Of a stretch of DNA of 64,000 nt, positions 49,660 through 58,127 are shown in pieces; position 1 is the first letter of the stretch; each line of letters opens with the position of its first letter. The notes under the pieces were generated by a model. That model saw only the letters and a program-made list of their open reading frames with translations, was not told the origin of the DNA and searched no databases. The DNA is taken from the NCBI GenBank assembly GCA_045802605.1, contig JBJMQS010000032.1, positions 62,001-126,000 of the forward strand. The letters are read 5' to 3'. The stretch is from JBJMQS01 sp045802605. GTDB lineage: Bacteria; Planctomycetota; Planctomycetia; Gemmatales; Gemmataceae. Position numbers and translations under genes: made by a program.

Positions 49660-51951
49660 TTACGGAGTGTCGGACGATCGGACCGGAATGAAGACGCGGA
49701 TGCAGGTGTCTTGTCGCATTTTGCCTTCGAGCGCCGGGCGGGTGTGACCAGGCTGGGGCAGATCGCCGAGCCAAAGCCGGCTTGGCGACGCAGCATCAGC
49801 AGTGACTTCTTCGGAGGAACCTTCGCGGCGACGCAACGTACCAACGAGGATCACCTCATTGACATTGTCCACACCTAATCGCCACGAGGCGTCCAACCCG
49901 CGAAGACTGACATTTTTCGGCAAGGAACTGGCCCGATCATTGAAGAGCAGGGCGGCCGGCAACCAGCCCGGCACGGCCGCGACCGGCTCCTCCGGCCGAT
50001 CTGGATTGAGTCCAAGCATGATCGGATTATTGACCCATGCGGTGAACTGTTTTGCTTCGGCCGCTGCGACTTGCTTCGGAGTTCCCGGGGTCAATGTGCC
50101 CAAGGGCAGAACGGTCGGTTCAGTTCCCGGCACAAGCAGGAACGCATTGTCCAGAGGAAGCGGGAAGTTGACCGTGACCGATCCAATCACGCCCGTACGG
50201 CCCGGCGGATGACGCAAGTCGGCTTGCACGAGCCGCGACGTCGGCGGAAGGCTGGCGAGCCATTGCCCTTCGAATGCCTTCGTGGACCACACTTGCACCG
50301 GCACGCCGTCTAACCCTGTCGCGCGCGGCGTGTAGGCATAAGAACGCCGGAATAGGCTGCCGCGGCCCTGACGCGATGCTCCGCTCCAACCGACGATAAC
50401 ATCGGATTGATCTTCGGGTGCCCAGTCGGGAGCGCCCGGCTCCAAGCTCACGCGGTAGTTTTGAATCCGCGGGCTGAACAGCGTGAACCACGTACGCCCC
50501 AGTGCGGTCCGAGAATTCAGATCAATATCTACAAGGTCATATTTGTTGATCCGCAGATCGCTTCCCTTGAGCGCGTATGCGGCGTAATAGGCGCCGGCAC
50601 TGACAATAAGAACGATCGCGGGAAAAGTGATCCAGGTTAATTCCAGTCGCTTGACGACTTTCTTGAGGAACAAATAGTCAAGCGGACCGACGACAATGAT
50701 GTAAAGCAAAATGAAAAGTGCGACCCAACCAAAGGAGATCACGGGGACGCCGGGGAAATCCTCCAATTCACGCTTGAGTTGATCGCGCAGGCTGTCTTCC
50801 GGAGTGTTGGAATCATATCCCACCATCCCCCGATACCGCATATCGGAATTCGGGGGATCTTTGGGCACCCGCGGGCCAGCGCGATTCATGAGTTCTTCCC
50901 AAAACTGCCCGCGCGATTTCCAGGACGCCATGGCTTTCGAATCAACATCAAGAGCGACGAGGGTGACTTCGCCGAGTCCAAATGCCGACCGCGTCACGAG
51001 CGGCAGTGACCCCTCATTGGCAGGTCCGGAAACGAGCGTGTTCGCCGTCCGATTCGGCTTTGCACTCAAACGCGCCACGGTGGTCTGTCCCAACGGTTCC
51101 TCCGAAGACCCGCCGTCTCGCCAGGCCAATCGAGGCAAATTGACTTCCGCGGTCCCAATTGGAGTAAGAGGTAACAGTTCTTTGAGCTCGTCGGAGCCGG
51201 CCACGAGGTCCGCATTGCGACCGACGCTGACGACCAACCGGCCGCCGCGACGAACCCACTCCGTGAGCGCGGACTTTCGATTGTCGCGCTCTTCGATGAG
51301 CTTCGTCATGAAGTCACGGTCAGAAGTGACCAAAACTGCGAGATCAATTCCATCGTAACCGAACCAAAGTTGAGGCAACTGGTTGACGGCATTCGTCGCC
51401 AGCAAAATTGAACGACCATTCACTGTGGAGATGCTGTCATCATCAGCCGGCATTGCAACGCCGGGCAGCCGAGCTGCCTCCAACTTGGAACCGATCGAAA
51501 GATAGAAGAGATGTGCCGGATCGAATCGCCCGGAGGTAACGATAGTCTGGGGTGAAGTCACATCGCGGCCATTCAACTGGACAGAGATGTTGATCTCCCC
51601 GCGGCCGCCCGGTCTGGCATAGCCGATGATCGTCTCGGACATTCCAGGCTGCATCTGCGGAATGGGCTGCGAATATTGTGTCGGCGACTCGTCGCAATCG
51701 TTCGTCTCGACCACGAGGACCATTTGCCCTGAGTAGGCATGCTGGCACGTCAGATCGACGTAAACGGGGGCCCAAAATCCATCCTTGAACGTGTCGCCGC
51801 CGCGCAGCAGCGAGTTCGCGGGAAAAAAGCCGATGCGACGATTGTTAATGATGATGGGATCTTTGGACGCCGCCGTTTGCCCGAGAGATGGGGCCGGGGC
51901 GATTGCCGTAACAATCAGACCTAACCACGCACAGGCGATGAATCGGGACAT
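49660..51951 (-). CDS. Membrane protein with DUF4350-like periplasmic domain
   Basis: 763 aa. A signal peptide ('ACAWLGLIVTAIAPAPSLGQ') precedes a large extracytoplasmic region (about 25-395). That region contains a Rossmann-like DUF4350/GATase-type part ('GGRLVVSVGRNADLV' and 'FGLGEVTLVALDVD'). Two membrane spans (about 405-428 and 440-462) and a beta-rich C-terminal domain follow. Such proteins usually stand next to ABC ATPases and are thought to be auxiliary parts of ABC-2 exporters. It lies 21 bp upstream of the ATPase gene in the same operon. Confidence 0.8.
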   Translation of the reverse strand: MSRFIACAWLGLIVTAIAPAPSLGQTAASKDPIIINNRRIGFFPANSLLRGGDTFKDGFWAPVYVDLTCQHAYSGQMVLVVETNDCDESPTQYSQPIPQMQPGMSETIIGYARPGGRGEINISVQLNGRDVTSPQTIVTSGRFDPAHLFYLSIGSKLEAARLPGVAMPADDDSISTVNGRSILLATNAVNQLPQLWFGYDGIDLAVLVTSDRDFMTKLIEERDNRKSALTEWVRRGGRLVVSVGRNADLVAGSDELKELLPLTPIGTAEVNLPRLAWRDGGSSEEPLGQTTVARLSAKPNRTANTLVSGPANEGSLPLVTRSAFGLGEVTLVALDVDSKAMASWKSRGQFWEELMNRAGPRVPKDPPNSDMRYRGMVGYDSNTPEDSLRDQLKRELEDFPGVPVISFGWVALFILLYIIVVGPLDYLFLKKVVKRLELTWITFPAIVLIVSAGAYYAAYALKGSDLRINKYDLVDIDLNSRTALGRTWFTLFSPRIQNYRVSLEPGAPDWAPEDQSDVIVGWSGASRQGRGSLFRRSYAYTPRATGLDGVPVQVWSTKAFEGQWLASLPPTSRLVQADLRHPPGRTGVIGSVTVNFPLPLDNAFLLVPGTEPTVLPLGTLTPGTPKQVAAAEAKQFTAWVNNPIMLGLNPDRPEEPVAAVPGWLPAALLFNDRASSLPKNVSLRGLDASWRLGVDNVNEVILVGTLRRREGSSEEVTADAASPSRLWLGDLPQPGHTRPALEGKMRQDTCIRVFIPVRSSDTP

Positions 51952-51960
51952 GTTGATTCC

Positions 51961-52266
51961 CTATGGTTTCTCAGCCGCGGTGCAGGCGCAAGGCGTCTTG
52001 CCGCAACCGGGACAGCCCCCGCCATACTTCTGCCGATACGCGGCTTCGAGATCGATCCCCGCGATGTTCGCCAGGGTGGCTAACCATGCCAATACGTCGG
52101 CAAATTCTCCATTGCGCTCATCGCGGCTGCCACCACGGAGCGCGGCGGCCAACTCGCCCACCTCTTCCATGAACCACATGAATGTGCCGTCGAGTCCACG
52201 GCCTCCGTCCTTGGCTCCGTAGGTCGCTCGAATCTCGTCTTGCACCTGAGCGAGCGTCAGAGCCAT
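51961..52266 (-). CDS. MazG-like nucleotide pyrophosphohydrolase with C-terminal cysteine cluster
   Basis: 101 aa from the ATG at 52266 (GGAGGGG upstream). The metal-binding helices have 'WFMEEVGELAAALRGG' and 'NGEFADVLAWLATLANI', the EExxE...ExxD pattern of all-alpha NTP pyrophosphatases. They hydrolyse non-canonical or excess nucleoside triphosphates. The last 25 residues carry 'GGGCPGCGKTPCAC', a small zinc-binding tail not usual for the family. It lies 9 bp upstream of the DUF4350-like gene in the same direction. Confidence 0.87.
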   Translation of the reverse strand: MALTLAQVQDEIRATYGAKDGGRGLDGTFMWFMEEVGELAAALRGGSRDERNGEFADVLAWLATLANIAGIDLEAAYRQKYGGGCPGCGKTPCACTAAEKP

Positions 52267-52306
52267 GCTACGTGTCCCCTCCAATACAGAATAGGGAGCA
52301 GCCCCT

Positions 52307-54961
52307 TCACCCGCGACCTAAGAGGCGTTTCCACCGGGCAAGCTCGTCTTTCTTCGATTGTTTTTCCAAGGCTTGCAACAGCGCGTCCTGGCAAGTTGAG
52401 TCTGTCGGGTCAATCTCCAAGGCCTCGCGGGCATATCGCTCGGCCTCCGCGAAGCGATCGAGCTCTAGCAGGGTTTGAGCGAGGTCCCGCCGTTGATCAA
52501 GCGCATCGGGATCGCCGGCGAGCCAGTCCATCGTCGCGCGGATTGATCGCTCGACTTCGCCGGCCTGCTTGGCCGCTTTGGCAATTTCTTCGAGCCAGCT
52601 TGGTTCGATGGCTTCGAGCTTGTGCCCGCGCTCGAAGAGACCCAGCGCTTCCTCGAAGCGGCCTTCACGAGAATGCAGTTGGCCGAGAAGCCGCAGCGCC
52701 CGGAGATTCGGCGGGTCGGCTTCCGCCGCGGATTGCAATAAGGGCAGAGCCCCGTCATCGTCCCCGGCCTCGATGCGGAGCAAGGCTTTTACGGTGAGCG
52801 CGAGGCTGTTTTTCGGCTCAACAGTCAAAGCGGCCTCGACACACTCGCGCGCTTCGCGGCTGCGCTTTCTCCGCAAGTATTGGTCAGCGAGCCGAGCATT
52901 GATCGTGACATCATTGGGATTCTTTTGATGGGCCGCTTCCAATTGCGCCAGGGTCATCAACGGTTCGGCCGGCTGCGCACCGACGCTTTTCAAGAGTTGA
53001 TCGACGAAAGGTCGATAGCCCTGTTCCACCGTCGCGATCTTTTGACCGGTCGCTTGTTCGATCGCAGACGGCGTCTCGGCACCATCGCGAAATGCTCGGA
53101 GCAACTTGGCGGTGACATCGGCCCCATAGTTCTCGGTAAGAAAATCGACGTACAGATTGGCCTGACAATATGCGAGCGTCCACTCGTCAGGCGAGCGCGG
53201 GCGGATAAAGCCGGCGTCCAGATTCGAGAGGTTCAGAAGGTCATTCTTCGCGGCCCGCCCGGCAAGGACGCGGAGCCATTCGGCAGGACGATCAAATCCT
53301 TCATTGCGCACCGCTAGGCCTTCAGTCAACCAATGGGGCACCAGGAACTTTGTCTGGTCAAGATTGAAGATGTGCGTCAGTTCGTGGCGCACCACGCGGG
53401 CCCAATTGAACGGCCGGCGAATCTCTTTCGCCTTCGGCGACGTCAGAGCAAACGTCCGCCCGGTCGTCGCTCCGACTGTGTGCAAGTCGGGGGCGGCGAT
53501 GATCCGGCCGCTGAACATCTCGTGATTGGTAAACACTTCCACCAAAAACGGCCCGGCGGGTCGATGGTCGAACAACTTCGCCTGGCGCTCATATTCGCGC
53601 TCGACATAATCCACCACGCAGCGACCAAGGACCGCTTCGAGCCGTTGATCGAAACGAACAATGAAATGTTCGGTCCGAATCGTTTCGTAGGGCTCGAGAT
53701 GCCGAAGCACTTTCAGCGAATTGCTGAGCCGCACATGAAATGGATCGGCGCGAAACGCCTCTTGCAATAATTTCTTGGCTTCCGCTTCCTCCCCCATTCG
53801 CAACGCGAGCATTCCCAGTTCAGTCCTGGCTGCGGTCAGCCGCGGCGACAACTCGATGGCCCTCGCGTACGCCATTCGCGCGTCGTCATAATGCCGTCGC
53901 TCGTCCAGTCGACGGGCCATCTCGTAATAGAAGCGGCCCGGTTTCGGATTGAATTTCTCGGTGGTGTGCAAGAGGTCTTCCCACGAATCGGTCAGCCCGG
54001 GTCGCAACCGAGCGACAGCGGCCAAACGCCCCAGCACCGCTTCGTCGCGCGGATTGCTTTCCAGCGCGGCCCTGAGCCGCTGCACCGCCAGCCGATCGTC
54101 GTTGCACGCCAATGCTACATCCGCCAACAAGATCAGCGCTGGCGTGAATCTTGGATTGATCTCCAGGGCGCGGGTCGCCAGCCGCTCGGCCTCAGCCGTC
54201 TCGAAATGCAACAGAGCGATTTGTCCCTTGCCGACCAGCGCAGCGGCCGCTCTCGGATTGATCGCGAGCGCCTTGTCGAATGCAGCGAGCGACTCGGCTT
54301 TGTTGTATTTCTCGAGCAACAGCATTCCGGCCTGAAACTCGGCCGGCCAATAATTGGCATCGGCCTTGAGCGCATCCGCGAACACTTCATTGAGGATGAA
54401 GCGGAATTGATCGGTCAGGTTATGCCGCCGGGCGTTTTCCGCGCCGGCCAGGCCCACAATGATAAGTTCTTCCGGATCGCGGATGTCGCGATTGGCTCGG
54501 TTGCGGGCCACATAGGTTCGCACAAACCAGCGCATCTCAGTGTCAGCCGCGTCTTCTTCGCTGCGATCTCGGAGAATCTGCGCCCGCACCCAGCGCGCTG
54601 CGAACTGCTCGTCATTGAGTTTCAAGGCGCGATCGACGGACGCCAGTGCACCGTCCCAGTCGCCACGAGCATAGAGAAGCTCGGCTCGTCGGGCATGCAA
54701 ATCGGCCGACTTGTCATCTGCTTTGAGTGCGTCATCGACCGCGGAAAGCGCTTTGCCTAGCTCGCCTTCGCTTTCATAGCAGCGGCTCAGTCCGACCGCG
54801 GCAACGACATGATTGCTAGATTGAAGTTTCCCGAAGATCTCCCGCGACTCGGCGTAGTTGCCTTTGAGATATCGCAACCGGGCTTCCGCAAGCGTTGGCT
54901 CGGCAGCAAATGCCGACACACCGAGTAGGCTGACCACTATCATCAAGAACGAGCGCCACAT
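52307..54961 (-). CDS. Secreted TPR protein with peptidase MA-like domain
   Basis: 884 aa from the ATG at 54961, which gives a signal peptide ('FLMIVVSLLGVSAFAAE'); 12 extra codons are open upstream. Residues about 20-440 hold TPR repeats. A gluzincin-type peptidase MA domain (about 450-640) follows, with 'RVVRHELTHIFNLDQTKFL' and the third ligand in 'WLTEGLAVRNEGFDR' (HExxH...E). More TPR repeats close the protein (about 660-880). All metal ligands are present, so it could be an active extracytoplasmic protease. It is oriented away from the FAD gene, with a shared promoter region at 55013-55042. Confidence 0.88.
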   Translation of the reverse strand: MWRSFLMIVVSLLGVSAFAAEPTLAEARLRYLKGNYAESREIFGKLQSSNHVVAAVGLSRCYESEGELGKALSAVDDALKADDKSADLHARRAELLYARGDWDGALASVDRALKLNDEQFAARWVRAQILRDRSEEDAADTEMRWFVRTYVARNRANRDIRDPEELIIVGLAGAENARRHNLTDQFRFILNEVFADALKADANYWPAEFQAGMLLLEKYNKAESLAAFDKALAINPRAAAALVGKGQIALLHFETAEAERLATRALEINPRFTPALILLADVALACNDDRLAVQRLRAALESNPRDEAVLGRLAAVARLRPGLTDSWEDLLHTTEKFNPKPGRFYYEMARRLDERRHYDDARMAYARAIELSPRLTAARTELGMLALRMGEEAEAKKLLQEAFRADPFHVRLSNSLKVLRHLEPYETIRTEHFIVRFDQRLEAVLGRCVVDYVEREYERQAKLFDHRPAGPFLVEVFTNHEMFSGRIIAAPDLHTVGATTGRTFALTSPKAKEIRRPFNWARVVRHELTHIFNLDQTKFLVPHWLTEGLAVRNEGFDRPAEWLRVLAGRAAKNDLLNLSNLDAGFIRPRSPDEWTLAYCQANLYVDFLTENYGADVTAKLLRAFRDGAETPSAIEQATGQKIATVEQGYRPFVDQLLKSVGAQPAEPLMTLAQLEAAHQKNPNDVTINARLADQYLRRKRSREARECVEAALTVEPKNSLALTVKALLRIEAGDDDGALPLLQSAAEADPPNLRALRLLGQLHSREGRFEEALGLFERGHKLEAIEPSWLEEIAKAAKQAGEVERSIRATMDWLAGDPDALDQRRDLAQTLLELDRFAEAERYAREALEIDPTDSTCQDALLQALEKQSKKDELARWKRLLGRG

Positions 54962-55012
54962 GGAGCATTCCCAGGGGCCGAGCGGACACAACCACACTAT
55001 CGAGCGATCCTC

Positions 55013-55042
55013 ATTGTCGCAAGCAACTCAATAACATGGCAA
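55013..55042 (-). promoter_or_regulatory. Proposed promoter of the TPR-peptidase gene
   Basis: On the minus strand a -35 TTGCCA (55042-55037) and a -10 GACAAT (55018-55013), preceded by TGC, are 18 bp apart. This is the same pattern as the cassette promoters at 15221 and 15923. It overlaps the start codon of the divergent FAD gene. Confidence 0.5.
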
Positions 55043-56637
55043 TTCGCGTTACAAATCTCCGAATTGGCATCGACGAAGCGGACGCCGCGTTGCCTGGGGA
55101 ATTGTCGCGCACGCTGGGTTTGCCGCCAGAGACTTTCGACTATCGCTTGCTTCGCAAAAGTCTCGATACGAGAGACAAGCGCGACATTCACTTCGTTTAC
55201 TCCGCGGAGGTTCGCACCAGTGAGGATGAAGCACGACTAGTTAAATTGGCTCAACAGCGATCTCGTCGAGCCCAAGTCGAATTGTTTGAGGAAGCCCCTT
55301 TTTCGCTGCCAGATCCTGGCAATGTACCTTTGCCGGAGCGGCCGGTTGTTATTGGGTCCGGCCCTGGCGGACTGGCGGCAGCATATTTTCTCGCCGAGTG
55401 CGGATATTCGCCCCTTCTTCTGGAACGGGGCAGGGCGGTCAACGATCGCATCCGCGACGTGAAGGCCTTCGATCATGGGGGCACGTTTGAGCCAACCAGC
55501 AATTATTTATTTGGCGAAGGCGGTGCAGGCACATTCTCCGACGGCAAACTCACGAGCCGTTCTACCGGTCCCGACGTGCAGCGCATTCTCGAATTGTTTG
55601 CCGCGTGCAAAGGGAAGCCATCGATCTTGTATGAACATCGGCCGCATTTGGGCAGCAACCGATTGCCGGCAGTCGTCAAGGCAATGCGGCAAGGGATTCA
55701 ACGGCTCGGCGGGGAGGTCCGGTTCAATACTCCCGTCACGGATCTCTTGATTGAAGACGGCGAGATTCGTGGCGTCGTCACACCAGCCGGCACGATCCGG
55801 ACTGGTGCCGTGATACTGGCGATCGGCCACAGTGCGCGAGATACGATGGCGATGCTGCTAAACCGCGGCGTGCCGATGGAGCAGAAGCCGTTCCAAATGG
55901 GTCTGCGGATCGAGCACCCACAGGCGCTCGTCAATCGCATCCAATATGGTTCGCGGCAATTGGAAGATCAACTTGGGAATGCTGACTATACCCTGGTCGC
56001 CCACGGCTCGCGTGACCTCTTCACGTTTTGCATGTGCGTCGGCGGCTACATCATTCCAAGCGTCTCCAAGAACGGCTACTTCTGCACCAATGGCATGAGC
56101 CTCTCCCGGCGCGACTCTTACTACGCAAACAGCGGCCTAGTGGTAACTGTGCCCGTCGAGGAGTTTGGCGGCACCGACACACTCGCCGGCGTACGGCTGC
56201 AAGAGGTTTACGAGCGTCGCGCATTTGAACTCGGCGGCGGGCTGTATGCGTGCCCGGTCCAGCGGGCGACCGATTACCTCGCGGGCCGAATTTCATCGCC
56301 GCCGCCTCGCAACAGCTATCCGCGCGGCACCGTCGCCGCCCGGCTCGACGAGCTTGTGCCGCCAGTCGTCGCCCAGGCGATGCACGACGGATTGCCACTG
56401 ATGGATCGCAAGTGGAAGGGAAAGTTCCTGCCCGAAGCGGTCCTCGTAGGCCCGGAAGCCCGCGGCAGCTCCCCAGTACGCATTATCCGGGAGCCGGAAA
56501 GTCGGCAATCGCCCGGAATTGCCGGCTTGTACCCGGTCGGCGAAGGGGCCGGCTACGCCGGCGGCATCGTCAGTGCGGCGGTCGATGGGCTACGAAGCGC
56601 CAAGTCCCTCATCGCCCGATTTGCCAGGCCCAAGTGA
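55036..56637 (+). CDS. FAD-dependent oxidoreductase (COG2509-like)
   Basis: 533 aa. An N-terminal non-FAD domain (about 1-95) is followed by the dinucleotide fold 'PVVIGSGPGGLAAAYFLAEC' and 'LLLERGRAVNDRIRDVKAFD'. 'NYLFGEGGAGTFSDGKLTSR' and the C-terminal 'PVGEGAGYAGGIVSAAVDG' complete the family pattern. Members are annotated as FAD-dependent dehydrogenases of unknown substrate. It has no signal peptide. Its start is only 74 bp from the divergent TPR-peptidase gene. Confidence 0.9.
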   Translation: MAIRVTNLRIGIDEADAALPGELSRTLGLPPETFDYRLLRKSLDTRDKRDIHFVYSAEVRTSEDEARLVKLAQQRSRRAQVELFEEAPFSLPDPGNVPLPERPVVIGSGPGGLAAAYFLAECGYSPLLLERGRAVNDRIRDVKAFDHGGTFEPTSNYLFGEGGAGTFSDGKLTSRSTGPDVQRILELFAACKGKPSILYEHRPHLGSNRLPAVVKAMRQGIQRLGGEVRFNTPVTDLLIEDGEIRGVVTPAGTIRTGAVILAIGHSARDTMAMLLNRGVPMEQKPFQMGLRIEHPQALVNRIQYGSRQLEDQLGNADYTLVAHGSRDLFTFCMCVGGYIIPSVSKNGYFCTNGMSLSRRDSYYANSGLVVTVPVEEFGGTDTLAGVRLQEVYERRAFELGGGLYACPVQRATDYLAGRISSPPPRNSYPRGTVAARLDELVPPVVAQAMHDGLPLMDRKWKGKFLPEAVLVGPEARGSSPVRIIREPESRQSPGIAGLYPVGEGAGYAGGIVSAAVDGLRSAKSLIARFARPK

Positions 56638-56682
56638 CGGCCCGTTTTCCCGGCCGCGGGGTTTATTAACCCAGGCAACTGC

Positions 56683-56712
56683 TTGACAAACACCCGCCGA
56701 ATGCTGAACACT
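56683..56712 (+). promoter_or_regulatory. Weak sigma70-type promoter of the DUF1501 gene
   Basis: The -35 TTGACA (56683-56688) is perfect. The -10 region at about 56706-56712 (GAACACT) is poor, at 17-18 bp spacing. Activation or an alternative -10 is likely. Confidence 0.35.
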
Positions 56713-56744
56713 AAACGCAACTCGCCAAATTGAGGGCCTCCGCG

Positions 56745-58031
56745 ATGAACTGCGACTGCGGCACTACAGACCGGCGACATTTCCTGAAGCACATGGCGGG
56801 ATTGACGCTCATGGCCGCGCCGGGCGTGCGGTTCGTCAACTCGCTGATGGCTGCTGAGACGAAACTCAAAAAGGCCCACAAGAGCCTCATTATTTTGTGG
56901 ATGGGCGGCGGCCCCAGCACGATCGATCTTTGGGACATGAAGCCGGGCCACAAGAATGGCGGCGAGTTCAAACCCATCAAGACATCGGCGACTGATATTG
57001 AGATTTGCGAACATCTTCCGAACATCGCCAAGCAGATGAAGAATCTGTCGATCATCCGCTCGCTCCGAACGTCGGAGGGCGACCATCAACGCGGCACGTC
57101 GTTGATGAATACTGGGCGTAGCCCGAGCCCGGTTGTCCAGTTCCCGTCGATCGGTTCGGTCGTTGCGCACCAGCTTACACCCAAGGAACTCGATCTGCCG
57201 AGCTTCGTGTCGGTCGGTGGGACCGCCGCTAGGGTCGGCCCGGGTTTCCTCGGCGCGACTTGCGCCCCGATGACGATTCAAAACGCCGGGCAACCCCCCG
57301 AGAATTTGGCTTTGCCGGGCGGCGTCAACGCGGTCAACATGAAGCGCCGTCAGGAATTGTTCACCGAGTTGGATCTCAAAGACAAGGACTTCGTAAAGCG
57401 CGGTGAAGCTGCGAAGTCGCACAACGAGATCTACAACAAGGCGTTTAGTCTCGTGGTCTCCGAGCGGCGCAACGTCTTCAGCCTCGACTCGACTGAGGAC
57501 AAAGGCTTGGTCGAGAAGTATGGCAACAATCAGTTTGGCCGGGGCTGTTTGCTCGCGCGCAAGTTGGTGCAGGCCGGCGCGGTGTGCGTCGAAGTTGACC
57601 TAGGCGGCTGGGACAATCACCAGAACATTTTCCCGGCACTCAAAGACCGGCTGTTGCCACAACTCGATAAAGGCATGGCGATGCTGGTCGAAGATTTGAA
57701 GCAACGCGGCATGTGGAATGACACGGTCGTGGTCTGGATGGGCGAGTTTGGCCGGACGCCGCGTATCAACCAGAACGCGGGACGCGATCACTTCCCCGGG
57801 GCGTGGTCTGTCGTGGTGGGCGGCGGTTCGATCAAGGGCGGCATGGCATACGGCACAACGGAAGAAGATGGCATGAGCCCGAAGGATAAGAAGGTCGGCG
57901 TGGGCGAGTTGTACGCCACGATCTACAAGGGCCTTGGTCTCGACCCGAATACTCAGATCCGCGACAACCTCGGCCGGCCCAGTGCGATCGCCGGCGACAA
58001 TGTGTCGCCAATCGCAGACTTGATCGGGTAA
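56745..58031 (+). CDS. DUF1501 protein
   Basis: 428 aa from the ATG at 56745 (GAGGG upstream; a TTG five codons before is possible). An N-terminal twin-arginine-like start 'DRRHFLKHMAGLTLMAAP' suggests export by Tat. Family motifs include 'SLIILWMGGGPSTIDLWDMK', 'GDHQRGTSLMNTGRSPS', 'VDLGGWDNHQNIF' and 'TVVVWMGEFGRTPRINQNAG'. These proteins have an alkaline-phosphatase/sulfatase-like fold and are hugely expanded in planctomycetes, usually paired with a DUF1553 or DUF1549 gene. No such partner is next to this copy. Confidence 0.94.
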   Translation: MNCDCGTTDRRHFLKHMAGLTLMAAPGVRFVNSLMAAETKLKKAHKSLIILWMGGGPSTIDLWDMKPGHKNGGEFKPIKTSATDIEICEHLPNIAKQMKNLSIIRSLRTSEGDHQRGTSLMNTGRSPSPVVQFPSIGSVVAHQLTPKELDLPSFVSVGGTAARVGPGFLGATCAPMTIQNAGQPPENLALPGGVNAVNMKRRQELFTELDLKDKDFVKRGEAAKSHNEIYNKAFSLVVSERRNVFSLDSTEDKGLVEKYGNNQFGRGCLLARKLVQAGAVCVEVDLGGWDNHQNIFPALKDRLLPQLDKGMAMLVEDLKQRGMWNDTVVVWMGEFGRTPRINQNAGRDHFPGAWSVVVGGGSIKGGMAYGTTEEDGMSPKDKKVGVGELYATIYKGLGLDPNTQIRDNLGRPSAIAGDNVSPIADLIG

Positions 58032-58037
58032 GAAGAA

Positions 58038-58127
58038 GAGTTAACCGCAGAGTACGCAGAGAGCGCTGAGAAAACCAATACCTGAATTAGTTTTCTCAGC
58101 GCTCTCTGCGTACTCTGCGGTTAACTC
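58038..58127. repeat. Perfect inverted repeat, 38-bp arms
   Basis: Arms 58038-58075 and 58090-58127 are exact reverse complements around a 14-nt loop. It lies between the convergent DUF1501 and DinG-like genes and its right arm includes the DinG-like stop codon. The word GCAGAGTACGCAGAGA is a known dispersed type in several bacterial genomes as I recall. It may act as bidirectional terminator. Confidence 0.9.

Noticed and set aside
53891..54760. Long plus-strand open frame (289 codons)
   Set aside because: Antisense to the TPR-peptidase MA protein; no motif, no ribosome site.
56553..57422. Minus-strand open frame (289 codons)
   Set aside because: Antisense to the DUF1501 gene and the end of the FAD gene; no coding features.
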